Shown in pieces: positions 1 to 8,443 of a DNA stretch of 64,000 nt. The stretch lies in contig NZ_BMSE01000018.1 of assembly GCF_014648995.1 (NCBI RefSeq), positions 1 through 64,000 on the forward strand, read 5' to 3'. The position numbers were made by a program, and so were the translations under genes. Below the pieces are notes generated by a model that did not search any database, had not been told where the DNA came from, and saw nothing but the letters and a program-made list of their open reading frames with translations. Source of the DNA: Streptomyces massasporeus (GTDB lineage Bacteria > Actinomycetota > Actinomycetes > Streptomycetales > Streptomycetaceae). Position 1 is the stretch's first letter, and every line of letters begins with the position of its first letter.

Positions 1-123
1 CAGCTCGGCGCGCATGAGCAGCGCCATCACGCCGCCGATGACGAAGAACGCGAACGACGTCACCAGGTACAGCGTGCCGATCGTCTTGTGATCAGTGGTC
101 GTCAGCCACTTGAGGTGCCTCAT
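1..123 (-). CDS. ctaD: Cytochrome c oxidase subunit I, N-terminal part (runs off the window)
   Basis: The 41 residues visible begin MRHLKWLTTTDHKTIGTLYL and continue into the first membrane helix, which is hydrophobic and ends near the window edge. TTDHKxIGxLY before helix 1 is the hallmark of haem-copper oxidase subunit I, the catalytic subunit of the aa3-type terminal oxidase in the cytoplasmic membrane. The rest of the gene lies to the left of position 1. Streptomyces often carry more than one ctaD. The absence of any other cytochrome gene here suggests, without proving it, that this could be the stand-alone paralogue. The ATG at 121-123 lacks a strong ribosome site, so the start is tentative. 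Confidence 0.8.
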   Translation of the reverse strand, partial: MRHLKWLTTTDHKTIGTLYLVTSFAFFVIGGVMALLMRAEL

Positions 124-228
124 GCCCCGCCTGTGTCCGCGCCCCGCCCGGACATCACACTTCACTGACGCGACGAGCATCACGAAAACGGGTGTGACGA
201 TCGGGAAGGTGCCGGACAAGAACGGGAC

Positions 229-789
229 ATGAGCAACGACGAGATCTTCGCCGCTGCCTACCGCGAGCACTACTGGGCGGTCAGCCGTTATGTCGCCCGG
301 CGACTGGACGGGCGGGCCGACGATGTGGAGGAAGTGGTGGCGGAGGTGTTCACGGTCGCCTGGCGACGCCGGGCCGACCTCCCGGCCGCCGCGCTGCCCT
401 GGCTGTACGGCGTGGCACGCAACTGCCTGGCCAACGCGGTACGCGGCCACGGCCGCCGCCGCAGGCTCGTCGACCGGCTCGGCAACGACGACACCGCGCA
501 CGGACGGCACATCGCGGCGGGCCCCGAGGCCGACACGCCCGGCGGCTGGGTGCACGAGGCACTCGCCCGCCTCTCCGCGGCCGACCAGGAGGTGCTCCGG
601 CTGACGGCCTGGGAACAACTCGGCGTCGACGAGGTGGCCGTCGCCCTCGGCTGCGGCAGCCGGGCCGCGTCCATGCGGCTGCACCGGGCCCGGCGCCGCC
701 TCAGAGCCGAGATCGACCGCATGCGTCCCGAGCCCCCGATCGCCGAGCACTCCTGCATGACCGCCCCGAAGGAACACGGCCATGGCTGA
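229..789 (+). CDS. ECF-type RNA polymerase sigma factor
   Basis: A 186-residue group IV sigma factor. Region 2 covers about residues 8-45 (YREHYWAVSRYVARRL then a DVEEVVAEVFTVAWRR helix that recognises the -10 element). The LPWLYGVARNCLAN stretch follows. Region 4 (about 110-165; LSAADQEVLRLTAWEQLGVDEVAVALG then a basic recognition helix) contacts the -35 element. There is no extra C-terminal domain. The last 8 bp overlap the next gene, a membrane protein, so the two are translationally coupled. That arrangement is usual for an ECF sigma factor and its regulator. The exact ECF subgroup and target promoters cannot be read from the sequence. Confidence 0.88.
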   Translation: MSNDEIFAAAYREHYWAVSRYVARRLDGRADDVEEVVAEVFTVAWRRRADLPAAALPWLYGVARNCLANAVRGHGRRRRLVDRLGNDDTAHGRHIAAGPEADTPGGWVHEALARLSAADQEVLRLTAWEQLGVDEVAVALGCGSRAASMRLHRARRRLRAEIDRMRPEPPIAEHSCMTAPKEHGHG

Positions 790-1861
790 CGAACTCGAAC
801 TGCTGCGCAGCGCCGATCCCGTGCCGCCCGGCGGCCCCCACTTCGGCGACGGCCCTCTGGACCACAACGCCGAGCGCCGGCTCGAACAACTGCTGCGCGA
901 CCCGGGGAACGGGCTCCCCGGGCGGCCACGCGACCGACGAGGGCCGCTCTCCGACCGTCGAGACCCCGAGGGCCGGCTCCCCGGCCACGTGCGCGACCTG
1001 CTGCTCCCGGGGCCCCGCCGGCTCCGGCTGGCCTGGGGGCTGGTCGCCACCGCCGTCGTCGCCGCCCTGACCCTCACCCTCGTGCTGAGCGGACCGAGCA
1101 CCCCGCCCGCGGTCGCCGCGCCCCGCCCGCTGGTGGTCGAGACCGGCTCCACACCCGTGCCCCTGCACCGCCTGGCCGAGCTGGCGTCAGCCGTGGCCGG
1201 GACCGACGACGCGCCCCGCCTGCGCAAGGGCACGCACGTGCAGTCCTGGAGTCTCGGCATGTCCGACGACAAGCCCCCGATCACCCTGCCCGAAGAGCGC
1301 ATCGTGCGCTGGCGGGCCGACGACAGCCACACCGAACTCGTCGTGGCCACGGACCCCAGGCATCCGGGCCGCCCGGTCCTCTCGGACGAGGGCGACGAAC
1401 CGCACCTCGTCGACGACGGTCACGTCCTCCTCGACCGGACCTACCCGCCGAGCTGGAGCGACGCCCCGCCCAAGTCACCCCCGCCCCGCGACCCGGCCCG
1501 GCTGCGCGCCTACCTGATGGAAGCTCAGTACACCGACACCCCGCTGACCACGCCCGAGTTGCTCGACGCCATGGCGACGCTGCTCGACAACTGGACCCTC
1601 GGCGCACGGGAGAACGCGGCGCTCACCCGGCTCCTCGCCGGCGCCGAGGGGCTGCGGCCGGTCGGCCGGGTGACCGACCGGCTGGGCCGGCGTGGCCAGG
1701 CCTACGTGAACGACGACGACGGCCGCGGCGTCCGCCGCATGCTGATCATGGACCCGGCCACCGGCGCCGTCCTCGGGTTGGAGAGCACCGTGACGGCACC
1801 GGAGCCCGCGTTCGGCGTCAAGGAGGGCGACGTCATGTCGTACAGCGCCTGGATGCGCTGA
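782..1861 (+). CDS. Single-pass membrane protein coupled to the ECF sigma factor (CU044_5270-like)
   Basis: A 359-residue protein: a charged, proline-rich cytoplasmic N-terminus (about 1-80), one membrane helix at about 81-105 (LAWGLVATAVVAALTLTLVL), and an external domain of about 250 residues with no catalytic motif I recognise. The topology and the 8-bp overlap with the sigma gene fit the family annotated CU044_5270 in actinobacteria, which sits beside ECF sigma factors and may act as the regulator that holds the factor at the membrane. No classical zinc-binding anti-sigma motif (HxxxCxxC) is present, so an anti-sigma role is inferred from context only. Confidence 0.7.
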   Translation: MADELELLRSADPVPPGGPHFGDGPLDHNAERRLEQLLRDPGNGLPGRPRDRRGPLSDRRDPEGRLPGHVRDLLLPGPRRLRLAWGLVATAVVAALTLTLVLSGPSTPPAVAAPRPLVVETGSTPVPLHRLAELASAVAGTDDAPRLRKGTHVQSWSLGMSDDKPPITLPEERIVRWRADDSHTELVVATDPRHPGRPVLSDEGDEPHLVDDGHVLLDRTYPPSWSDAPPKSPPPRDPARLRAYLMEAQYTDTPLTTPELLDAMATLLDNWTLGARENAALTRLLAGAEGLRPVGRVTDRLGRRGQAYVNDDDGRGVRRMLIMDPATGAVLGLESTVTAPEPAFGVKEGDVMSYSAWMR

Positions 1862-2719
1862 TCACCCCTCGGTGACACCGAGTTGCCGGGCGGCGGCCTC
1901 CACGGTCTGCTCCAGCAGCGTGGCGATGGTCATCGGGCCGACACCGCCCGGCACCGGTGTGATCAGCGAGGCCCGTTCCACGGCGGAGCCGAAGTCGACG
2001 TCGCCGACGTTCCCGGCGTTGTACCCGGCGTCGATCACCACCGCGCCGGGCTTGATGTCCTGGCCGCGGATGAGCCGGGGCCGGCCCACCGCGGCGACCA
2101 CGATGTCGGCCTCGCGCACGGCCGCCGACAGGTCCCGGGTGCGCGAGTGGCAGTAGGTGACCGTCGCGTCCCGGGCGAGCAGGAGCATGCCGACGGGCTT
2201 GCCGAGGATCGCGCTGCGGCCCACGACCACGGCACGCTTCCCGGCCGGGTCGACGCCGTACGCGGCGAGCAGCCGCATGATGCCGCCGGGCGTGCACGAC
2301 ACGAAGCCGGGCAGGCCGAAGCTCATGGTGGCGAAGGAGGCGAAGGTGACGCCGTCGACGTCCTTCCCGGGCGCTATCGCCTCGAACGCGGCCCGCTCGT
2401 CGATGTGCTCGCCCACCGGGTGCTGGAGCAGGATGCCGTGCACGCCGGGGTCGGCGGAGAGCGCCTCGATCGTGCCGACGAGTTCCGCGGTGGTCGTGGC
2501 GGCGGGCAGCGCCACGTGCCGCGAGGTGATGCCGGCCGTACGGCAGCGGTTCTGCTTCATCCGGACGTACGTGACGGACGCGGGGTCCTCACCGACGAGC
2601 ACCGTCGCGAGACAGGGCGCGGTGCCCGTCCGCTCGGTGAGGACGGCCGCGCGCTCGCCGGTCTCCTCGACGATCCGCCGGGCGAGTGCGGTGCCGTCCA
2701 TGAGCCGTGCCTGCGACAT
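1862..2719 (-). CDS. folD: Bifunctional methylenetetrahydrofolate dehydrogenase / methenyl-THF cyclohydrolase FolD
   Basis: A 285-residue cytosolic enzyme of one-carbon metabolism that interconverts 5,10-methylene-THF, methenyl-THF and 10-formyl-THF with NADP. Visible signatures: SVTYVRMKQNRC (catalytic Tyr51 and Lys55), GKDVDG near residue 120, CTPGGIMRLL near 143, the nucleotide-binding GRSAILGKP (167-175), and the C-terminal PVPGGVGPMTIATLLEQT. Length is normal for the family. The ATG at 2717-2719 has an AGGAG seven bases upstream. The leader carries a ZTP riboswitch, so expression should rise when 10-formyl-THF is short. The gene is convergent with the membrane protein at 782-1861, with no gap between them. 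Confidence 0.96.
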   Translation of the reverse strand: MSQARLMDGTALARRIVEETGERAAVLTERTGTAPCLATVLVGEDPASVTYVRMKQNRCRTAGITSRHVALPAATTTAELVGTIEALSADPGVHGILLQHPVGEHIDERAAFEAIAPGKDVDGVTFASFATMSFGLPGFVSCTPGGIMRLLAAYGVDPAGKRAVVVGRSAILGKPVGMLLLARDATVTYCHSRTRDLSAAVREADIVVAAVGRPRLIRGQDIKPGAVVIDAGYNAGNVGDVDFGSAVERASLITPVPGGVGPMTIATLLEQTVEAAARQLGVTEG

Positions 2720-2744
2720 GATCCACTCCTGGGCCGAGGTACTG

Positions 2745-2832
2745 CTTCGCCCAGGCGCACGGCATCGACTTCTGCGGGGCCGCTCCCCGGTGGTGCTCCA
2801 CCTCAGCGCCAGTCACGGCCCGACCCCACCCT
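2745..2832 (-). promoter_or_regulatory. ZTP (pfl) riboswitch in the folD leader
   Basis: Read on the minus strand, the 5' leader contains the conserved blocks of the pfl/ZTP motif in the right order: GGGTCGGGCCGTGACTGGCG, then GAGGTGGA, CCACCGGGGAGCG, and, after a short variable loop, GCGCCTGGGC. The GTGACTGGCG block is at 2807-2816 and the CGCCTGGGC block at 2749-2757. Known biology: this RNA binds ZTP/ZMP and turns on purine and folate one-carbon genes; folD is one of its most common actinobacterial targets. The folD ribosome site lies only about 20 bases past the last block, so control at translation initiation is plausible. Confidence 0.88.
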
Positions 2833-2855
2833 AACGGAGCCCGGTGACGGCCCTG

Positions 2856-3218
2856 CTACTCGTCCCAGGCCTGGACCAGGGTCTGCTCGGCGATCTTGCC
2901 GTCGCGCAGCCCGATCATGGACTCCGACAGCACGCGCACCCCGTCCGCGTACTGGCAGCTCTCGCTGTAGGCGGCCTCGTCGCCCTGGATGACGCACCGT
3001 TCCAGCTTGTGCGACATGTCGCGGCTGTAGACGTCCTCCAGCATCCGGCCGATCTCGTCCCGGCCGTGCAGGACCTTGGGGTGGCTGGGTTGGGTCGTGC
3101 GGTCCACGATGCGCAGCTCCGCATCGTCGGCGTACAGGGAGAGCAGGATGTCCGGATCCCCTTCCACGCCCTGGCGCAGGGTGTCCCGGTCGAAGGCGGG
3201 GTCTGCCGCGGTTCCCAT
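2856..3218 (-). CDS. NTF2-like / SnoaL-like nuclear transport factor 2 family protein
   Basis: A 120-residue protein of the small cone-shaped NTF2 fold: an N-terminal helix (DTLRQGVEGDPDILLSLYADDAEL), then the typical pattern of a strand, HGRDEIGRMLEDVY and C-terminal strands (GRVxGD-like ERCVIQGDEAAYSESCQY, then IGLRDGKIAEQTLVQAW). The family includes SnoaL-type polyketide cyclases, steroid isomerases and many proteins of unknown role. No substrate can be named. The ATG at 3216-3218 was chosen because AAGGAGG stands six bases before it; a longer reading upstream has no ribosome site. It stands alone between the folD leader and a divergent secreted protein. Confidence 0.75.
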   Translation of the reverse strand: MGTAADPAFDRDTLRQGVEGDPDILLSLYADDAELRIVDRTTQPSHPKVLHGRDEIGRMLEDVYSRDMSHKLERCVIQGDEAAYSESCQYADGVRVLSESMIGLRDGKIAEQTLVQAWDE

Positions 3219-3390
3219 GATGACCTCCTTCGAAGGGCCGCGGCCCGGCGGATGCGGGCCGCGAAAGGCCTCTCCTGTCGAGCGTCCTCCCGCCCGGCGG
3301 GCTCGGCAAGCGCAACCGGAACACTGGCCTGACGGGTGAGCGGCGCCGCCCGCCCGTGTCCGCCGGGGGCCCGTTGGCGTTGCGCCAGGC

Positions 3391-3678
3391 ATGATCCCAA
3401 CACGACGTATCGTCGCCGCCGTTGGTCTCGCCGCTGGGATCACCGGCCTTGCCGCGCCGATGGCGAACGCGGCCCACGCGGAAGCGAAGAGCCCGCTCAG
3501 CCCGATGGCCACGCTCGACTCGCTGACCGTGAGCGACATCCCCGCCGCGCACAAGGACGAGATCCCGCGGCCCTCCTCGCAGCCGGCCGGGCTCAACCGC
3601 CTCAACGACCTCGACCAGCTGAACCAGGTCGTCGGGCTGGTCTCCCCGCTCTTCGGCTTCGTCCCGAACGTCCGCTGA
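3391..3678 (+). CDS. Small secreted protein of unknown function
   Basis: A 95-residue protein with a clear Sec signal peptide: MIPTRR, a hydrophobic core VAAVGLAAGITGLAAP, and a cleavage site after ANA or AHA near residue 27-30. The mature part (about 65 residues) is polar, ending NQVVGLVSPLFGFVPNVR, with a hydrophobic tail suggesting a surface- or partner-binding end. It has no cysteines and is not a chaplin or rodlin. I do not recognise a named family. A strong hairpin follows immediately, so it is probably a monocistronic gene. Confidence 0.7.
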   Translation: MIPTRRIVAAVGLAAGITGLAAPMANAAHAEAKSPLSPMATLDSLTVSDIPAAHKDEIPRPSSQPAGLNRLNDLDQLNQVVGLVSPLFGFVPNVR

Positions 3679-3692
3679 CGGCAGCGCACGCC

Positions 3693-3721
3693 GAGGGCCG
3701 CCGGGATTCCGGGCGGCCCTC
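3693..3721 (+). terminator. Hairpin terminator after the small secreted protein
   Basis: GAGGGCCGCC at 3693-3702 pairs perfectly with GGCGGCCCTC at 3712-3721 around a nine-base loop. It lies 15 bases after a stop codon and before the convergent ABC exporter gene, so it may serve both strands. There is no T tract, as is usual for Streptomyces. Confidence 0.7.
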
Positions 3722-3753
3722 ACGCGTGCGCGGACAGTCCGCGGTGGCCGGGC

Positions 3754-5508
3754 TCAGTCCGCGGTGGCCAGGAACTGCGTCGCCGCCAGCTCCGCGTACA
3801 GCGGATCGGCCGTCACGAGCTCACGGTGCGTGCCGACGGCCCGGACCCGGCCCGCGTCCATCACCACGATCCGGTCGGCCATCGTCACCGTGGACAGCCG
3901 GTGCGCCACCACGAGGACCGTGGTCGTGCGCGCCACGTCCGCGACGGTGTCGCGCAGCGCCGCCTCGTTCACCGCGTCCAGCTGCGAGGTCGCCTCATCG
4001 AGCAGCAGCAGCCGGGGGCGGCGCAGCAGCGCGCGGGCGATGGCCACGCGCTGCCGCTCACCGCCGGACAGCTTGGTGCCGCGGTGCCCCACGAGCGTGT
4101 CGAGGCCGCCGGGCAGCCGGGAGACCAGACCGTCGAGCCGGGTCGTCTTGAGCACCCGCGCGAGGGCGTCCTCGTCCGCCTCCGGATTGCCCAGCAGCAG
4201 GTTGTCCCGCAGGGAGCCCGACAGCACCGGCGCGTCCTGCTCCACGTAGCCGATCGCGGCGCGCAGCCGGGGCAGCTCCCAGTCGTTCAGGTCCCGCCCG
4301 TCCAGCGTGATCACGCCGGACTCGGGGTCGTAGAACCGCTCGATCAGCGAGAAGACGGTGGTCTTGCCGGCGCCGGACGGGCCGACGAACGCCGTCATGC
4401 CCTGCGCGGGCACGGTGAAGGTCACTCCGTGGTGGACGTGGGGCAGGTCGTCGGCGTAGCGGAAGCGGACGTCGTCGAAGGCGAGGGCGGCGGGTCCGGC
4501 GCCCGGGGAGGGCAGTGGGGCGGCCTCGGCGGCCGGTTCGGCGGGCAGGCGCAGGGCCTCCTCGATGCGGGTGAGGGCCGCGGCGCCCGTCTGGTACTGG
4601 GTGATGGCGCCGACGACCTGCTGTATCGGCGACATCAGGTAGAAGACGTACAGCAGGAACGCGACCAGCGTGCCCACGTCGACCGCGCCGGTCGCGACGC
4701 GTGCGCCGCCCACGGCGAGCACCGTGATGAAGGCGATCTGCATGGCGAGCCCCGCCGTGTTGCCCGCGGCGGCCGACCACTTGGCGGCCCGCACGCTCTG
4801 CCGCCACGACTCGTGCGCCGCCTCGTGCAGCGTCCGCTCCTCCCGGTGCTCGGCGCCGGACGCCTTCACCGTGCGCAGGGCGCCGAGGATCCGCTCCAGT
4901 GAGGCACCCATGACTCCGACCGCGTCCTGCGCCTGCCGGCTGGCCTGGTTGATGCGCGGCACGATCACCCCGAGGACCACGCCGGCGCCCAGGATCACGG
5001 CCAGGGTGACGCCCAGCAGCACCGCGTCCACCAAGCCCATCATCACCACCGTGGCGACGAGGGTGAGCCCGCCCGTGCCCAGTCCGACCAGCGAGTCGGT
5101 GGTGACCGCGCGCAGCAGCGTGGTGTCGGAGGTGATGCGGGCCATCAGGTCCCCGGGTTCGCTGCGGTCCACGGCCGTGATCCGCAGCCGCAGCAGATAC
5201 GACGACAGGGTCCGCCGCGCGCCGAGCACCACCGACTCGGCGGTGCGCGTCAGTACGTACGAACCCAGCGCGCCCACCGCCGCGTTGGCCACGACCAGGG
5301 CGGACATCGCCAGCAGGGCGCCGGTGATGGCCCGGTCGTGGGACAGGTCGTCGATCAGGCCCCGCGCCACCAGCGGCAGCAGCAGCCCGGTCGCCCCGGT
5401 GACCAGGGAGAGCAGCGCACCGGTGAACAGGGACCAGCGGTGCGGCCGTACGTATCCGAGGAGCTGCCGCCACGGGGGTGTGGCGGTCTCGGTCTCTGCG
5501 ATGCTCAC
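3754..5508 (-). CDS. ABC exporter half-transporter (fused membrane and ATPase domains)
   Basis: 584 residues. The N-terminal type IV exporter membrane domain (about 1-310) has six hydrophobic segments, and the C-terminal nucleotide-binding domain (about 340-575) has Walker A GPSGAGKT at 376-383, a Q-loop near YVEQDAP (421-427), the signature LSGGERQR at 480-487 and Walker B LLLLDEATSQLD at 500-511, followed by the switch His in VLVVAHRLST. Such half-transporters dimerise and export drugs, lipids or peptides. The substrate cannot be told. It is a single gene facing away from the divergent mycothiol-dependent dehydrogenase; no partner half-transporter is adjacent, so it is most likely a homodimer. 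Confidence 0.92.
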   Translation of the reverse strand: MSIAETETATPPWRQLLGYVRPHRWSLFTGALLSLVTGATGLLLPLVARGLIDDLSHDRAITGALLAMSALVVANAAVGALGSYVLTRTAESVVLGARRTLSSYLLRLRITAVDRSEPGDLMARITSDTTLLRAVTTDSLVGLGTGGLTLVATVVMMGLVDAVLLGVTLAVILGAGVVLGVIVPRINQASRQAQDAVGVMGASLERILGALRTVKASGAEHREERTLHEAAHESWRQSVRAAKWSAAAGNTAGLAMQIAFITVLAVGGARVATGAVDVGTLVAFLLYVFYLMSPIQQVVGAITQYQTGAAALTRIEEALRLPAEPAAEAAPLPSPGAGPAALAFDDVRFRYADDLPHVHHGVTFTVPAQGMTAFVGPSGAGKTTVFSLIERFYDPESGVITLDGRDLNDWELPRLRAAIGYVEQDAPVLSGSLRDNLLLGNPEADEDALARVLKTTRLDGLVSRLPGGLDTLVGHRGTKLSGGERQRVAIARALLRRPRLLLLDEATSQLDAVNEAALRDTVADVARTTTVLVVAHRLSTVTMADRIVVMDAGRVRAVGTHRELVTADPLYAELAATQFLATAD

Positions 5509-5670
5509 GGCGCTCCCTCGGCGTCGGCGGAGCGTTCAGGCTACGTCGCCGCCGACCCGCGCGGCCTGCCCTTTCCGCAGGGAACAGGCCGGCCGATCAG
5601 CGCTCCTTACCGATCGGTCGCGCGTAGGGTCGGAAGGGAACGGACCCCGGCCGACGAAGGAGTCAGCAGC

Positions 5671-6759
5671 ATGGCCCAGGAAGTACGCGGCGTGATCGCC
5701 CCCGGCAAGGACGAGCCGGTGCGGATCGAGACGGTCGTGGTGCCCGACCCCGGCCCGGGCGAGGCCGTGGTGCAGGTGCAGGCCTGCGGGGTGTGCCACA
5801 CCGACCTGCACTACAAGCAGGGCGGCATCAACGACGAGTTCCCGTTCCTGCTCGGCCATGAGGCCGCGGGCGTGGTCGAGGCGGTGGGCCCCGGCGTCAC
5901 CGACGTCGAGCCCGGTGACTTCGTGATCCTCAACTGGCGTGCGGTGTGCGGGAAGTGCCGTGCCTGTCTGCGCGGGCGCCCCTGGTACTGCTTCGACACC
6001 CACAACGCGCAGCAGAAGATGACCCTCGCCTCCACCGGCCAGGAGCTGTCCCCGGCCCTCGGCATCGGCGCCTTCGCGGAGAAGACGCTGGTCGCGGCCG
6101 GGCAGTGCACCAAGGTCGACCCGGGCGTCGCCCCGCAGGTCGCCGGGCTGCTGGGCTGCGGTGTGATGGCCGGCATCGGCGCCGCGATCAACACCGGGAA
6201 CGTCGGCCGGGGCGACTCGGTCGCCGTCATCGGCTGCGGCGGAGTCGGCGACGCGGCCATCGCCGGATCGCAGCTGGCCGGGGCGGCGACGATCATCGCC
6301 GTCGACATCGACGACCGCAAGCTGGAGACCGCCCGCTCCATGGGCGCCACCCACACCGTCAACTCGCGCGAGAACGACCCGGTCGAGGCGATCCGCGAAC
6401 TCACCGGCGGCTTCGGCGCCGACGTCGTCATCGAGGCCGTCGGCCGCCCCGAGACGTACCAGCAGGCCTTCTACGCCCGTGACCTCGCGGGCACGGTCGT
6501 CCTCGTCGGCGTCCCCACACCCGAGATGAAGCTCGAACTGCCGCTGCTCGACGTCTTCGGCCGCGGCGGGTCCCTCAAGTCGAGCTGGTACGGCGACTGC
6601 CTGCCCTCCCGCGACTTCCCCATGCTGATCGACCTGCATCTGCAGGGGCGTCTGGACCTCGGCGCGTTCGTCACGGAGACGATCCAGCTCGACGAGGTGG
6701 AGAAGGCGTTCGAGCGGATGCACCACGGCGACGTGCTGCGCTCGGTGGTGGTGCTGTGA
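5671..6759 (+). CDS. mscR: S-(hydroxymethyl)mycothiol dehydrogenase (mycothiol-dependent formaldehyde dehydrogenase)
   Basis: A 362-residue zinc alcohol dehydrogenase of the MDR superfamily. The catalytic zinc ligands are in CGVCHTDLHY and GHEAAG, the structural zinc loop CGKCRACLRGRPWYC carries four cysteines, and the Rossmann motif is GCGGVGDAA. The run INDEFPFLLGHEAAGVVEAVG and the YxxCFDTHN-like segment after the zinc loop are what I know from the actinobacterial mycothiol-dependent formaldehyde dehydrogenase. It oxidises S-hydroxymethyl-mycothiol with NAD; the same enzyme can reduce S-nitrosomycothiol. The start at ATG 5671 follows GAAGGAG at 5655-5661. It overlaps the next gene by one base, and the metallo-beta-lactamase neighbour is the usual partner. 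Confidence 0.9.
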   Translation: MAQEVRGVIAPGKDEPVRIETVVVPDPGPGEAVVQVQACGVCHTDLHYKQGGINDEFPFLLGHEAAGVVEAVGPGVTDVEPGDFVILNWRAVCGKCRACLRGRPWYCFDTHNAQQKMTLASTGQELSPALGIGAFAEKTLVAAGQCTKVDPGVAPQVAGLLGCGVMAGIGAAINTGNVGRGDSVAVIGCGGVGDAAIAGSQLAGAATIIAVDIDDRKLETARSMGATHTVNSRENDPVEAIRELTGGFGADVVIEAVGRPETYQQAFYARDLAGTVVLVGVPTPEMKLELPLLDVFGRGGSLKSSWYGDCLPSRDFPMLIDLHLQGRLDLGAFVTETIQLDEVEKAFERMHHGDVLRSVVVL

Positions 6760-7388
6760 TGACGACGCGCATCGAACACCTCGTCACCTCCGGCCAGTTC
6801 AGCCTCGACGGCGGCACCTGGGACGTCGACAACAACGTGTGGATCGTCGGCGACGACCACGAGGCGATCGTCATCGACGCCGCCCACGACGCCGACGCCA
6901 TCGCCGAGGCCGTCGGGGACCGCCGGCTCACCGCCATCGTGTGCACGCACGCCCACAACGACCACATCGACGCCGCCCCCGCGCTCGCCGAGCGCACCGG
7001 CGCCACCATCTGGCTGCACCGCGACGACCTGCCGCTGTGGAAGCAGACCCACCCGGACCGCGAGCCGGACGCCTGGCTCGTCGACGGCCAGACGATCGAG
7101 GCCGGCGGCGCCGACCTCCGGGTCCTGCACACCCCGGGGCACGCGCCCGGCGCGGTCTGCCTCTACGACCCGGGCCTCGGCACCGTCTTCACCGGCGACA
7201 CCCTCTTCCAGGGCGGCCCCGGCGCCACCGGCCGGTCCTTCTCGCACTTCCCGACGATCATCGACTCGATCCGCGACCGGCTGCTGAGCCTGCCGCCCGA
7301 GACGACGGTCCGCACCGGCCACGGCGACTCCACGACCATCGGCGCGGAGGCCCCGCAGCTTCAGGAATGGATCGCCCGGGGCCACTGA
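6759..7388 (+). CDS. Metallo-beta-lactamase-fold hydrolase (mycothiol thioester hydrolase candidate)
   Basis: A 209-residue hydrolase with the binuclear metal site THAHNDHID (about residues 67-75), a second His in HTPGHAPG (about 125) and an Asp in FTGDTLFQ (about 147), matching glyoxalase-II-like enzymes. The ATG at 6759 shares its A with the TGA of mscR, giving tight translational coupling; a GTG three bases earlier is possible. Known context: this gene pair is conserved in mycothiol producers and the hydrolase is believed to release formate from S-formylmycothiol, completing formaldehyde detoxification. The specific substrate is inferred from the neighbour. Confidence 0.85.
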   Translation: MTTRIEHLVTSGQFSLDGGTWDVDNNVWIVGDDHEAIVIDAAHDADAIAEAVGDRRLTAIVCTHAHNDHIDAAPALAERTGATIWLHRDDLPLWKQTHPDREPDAWLVDGQTIEAGGADLRVLHTPGHAPGAVCLYDPGLGTVFTGDTLFQGGPGATGRSFSHFPTIIDSIRDRLLSLPPETTVRTGHGDSTTIGAEAPQLQEWIARGH

Positions 7389-7394
7389 CCGCGT

Positions 7395-7413
7395 GTCGCC
7401 GGTAAAAGGCGAC
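7395..7413 (+). terminator. Small stem-loop after the mscR operon
   Basis: GTCGCC (7395-7400) pairs with GGCGAC (7408-7413) around a seven-base loop rich in A, six bases after the stop of the MBL gene. The stem is short, so termination would be weak and read-through into the SDR gene is possible. Confidence 0.4.
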
Positions 7414-7478
7414 AGAAGATGTCCGGCTTACCCATGACCCTGGAGGCGACAAGCAGCCACGGTCACGGGAGGTCGGAC

Positions 7479-8393
7479 ATGTCAGCTCCGTTGCAGGACA
7501 AGGTCGCACTGGTCGCCGGGGCGACCCGGGGCGCGGGACGGGGGATCGCCGTGGAACTCGGCGCGGCCGGCGCCACCGTCTACGTCACCGGCCGCAGCAC
7601 CCGCGCCCGCCGCTCGGAGTACGACCGGCCGGAGACCATCGAGGACACAGTCGACCTGGTCACCGCCGCCGGTGGCAGGGGCATCGCCGTCCCCACCGAC
7701 CACCTCGACCGGGCACAGGTCAAGGCTCTCGTGGACCGGATCGCGGACGAGCAGGGCCGCCTCGACGTCCTGGTCAACGACATCTGGGGCGGCGAGAAGC
7801 TCTTCGAGTGGGACACCCCCCTCTGGGAGCACGACCTCGACAACGGCCTGCGTCTGCTGAGGCTCGCCGTCGAGACGCACGCCGTCACCGCCCACCACGC
7901 CCTGCCCCTGCTGCTGCGCAACCCCGGCGGCCTGGTCGTCGAGGTCACCGACGGCACCGCCGACTACAACGCCGGGAACTACCGCGTGAGCTTCTTCTAC
8001 GACCTCGCCAAGGCCTCCGTGCTGCGCATGGCCTTCGCCCTCGGCCACGAACTGGGCCCGCGCGGCGCCACCGCCGTCGCCCTCACCCCCGGCTGGCTGC
8101 GCTCGGAGCTGATGCTGGACGGCTTCGGGGTACGGGAGGAGAACTGGCGCGACGCCCTGGAGCGCGTCCCCCACTTCGCCATCTCGGAGACCCCGCACTA
8201 CGTGGGCCGGGCCGTGGCCGCACTCGCCGCCGACGCGGACGTGGCGCGCTGGAACGGGCAGTCGCTGTCCAGCGGCGGTCTCGCCCAGGTGTACGACTTC
8301 ACCGACCTCGACGGCAGCCGCCCGGACGCCTGGCGTTACCTCGTGGAGGTGCAGGACGCGGGGAAGCCCGCGGACGTCACCGGATACCGGTGA
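7479..8393 (+). CDS. Short-chain dehydrogenase/reductase (SDR)
   Basis: 304 residues with the SDR cofactor motif VAGATRGAGRGIA (TGxxxGxG type; about 12-24), VTGRSTR after strand 2, which suggests NADPH preference, and LVNDIWGGE in place of the usual NNAG. The catalytic YxxxK would normally be YxxxK after strand 5; here FFYDLAKAS (about 188-196) supplies a Tyr and Lys with the right spacing. The family with the DIWGGE motif is widespread in actinobacteria with unknown substrates. The start ATG at 7479 was chosen for the GGGAGG at 7467-7472 and because the fold begins directly after it. Confidence 0.85.
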   Translation: MSAPLQDKVALVAGATRGAGRGIAVELGAAGATVYVTGRSTRARRSEYDRPETIEDTVDLVTAAGGRGIAVPTDHLDRAQVKALVDRIADEQGRLDVLVNDIWGGEKLFEWDTPLWEHDLDNGLRLLRLAVETHAVTAHHALPLLLRNPGGLVVEVTDGTADYNAGNYRVSFFYDLAKASVLRMAFALGHELGPRGATAVALTPGWLRSELMLDGFGVREENWRDALERVPHFAISETPHYVGRAVAALAADADVARWNGQSLSSGGLAQVYDFTDLDGSRPDAWRYLVEVQDAGKPADVTGYR

Positions 8394-8443
8394 GGCCGCC
8401 CACCCGAACCGGTGTCCGGTGAGGCGGACGGGCTCCGGCGGGC

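Noticed and set aside
282..929. Long overlapping open frames on the opposite strand of most genes (for example 288-929 minus, 701-1168 minus)
   Set aside because: They are shadows produced by high GC at the third codon position: Arg/Ala/Gly/Pro-rich, no motifs and no ribosome sites.
5607..5630. Palindrome ACCGATCGGT at 5610-5619 and TAGGGT at 5625-5630 before mscR
   Set aside because: TAGGGT may be a -10 element but no -35 fits, and a 10-bp palindrome alone is common in this GC-rich DNA. No SigR-type promoter (GGGAAT-N18-GTT) was found.
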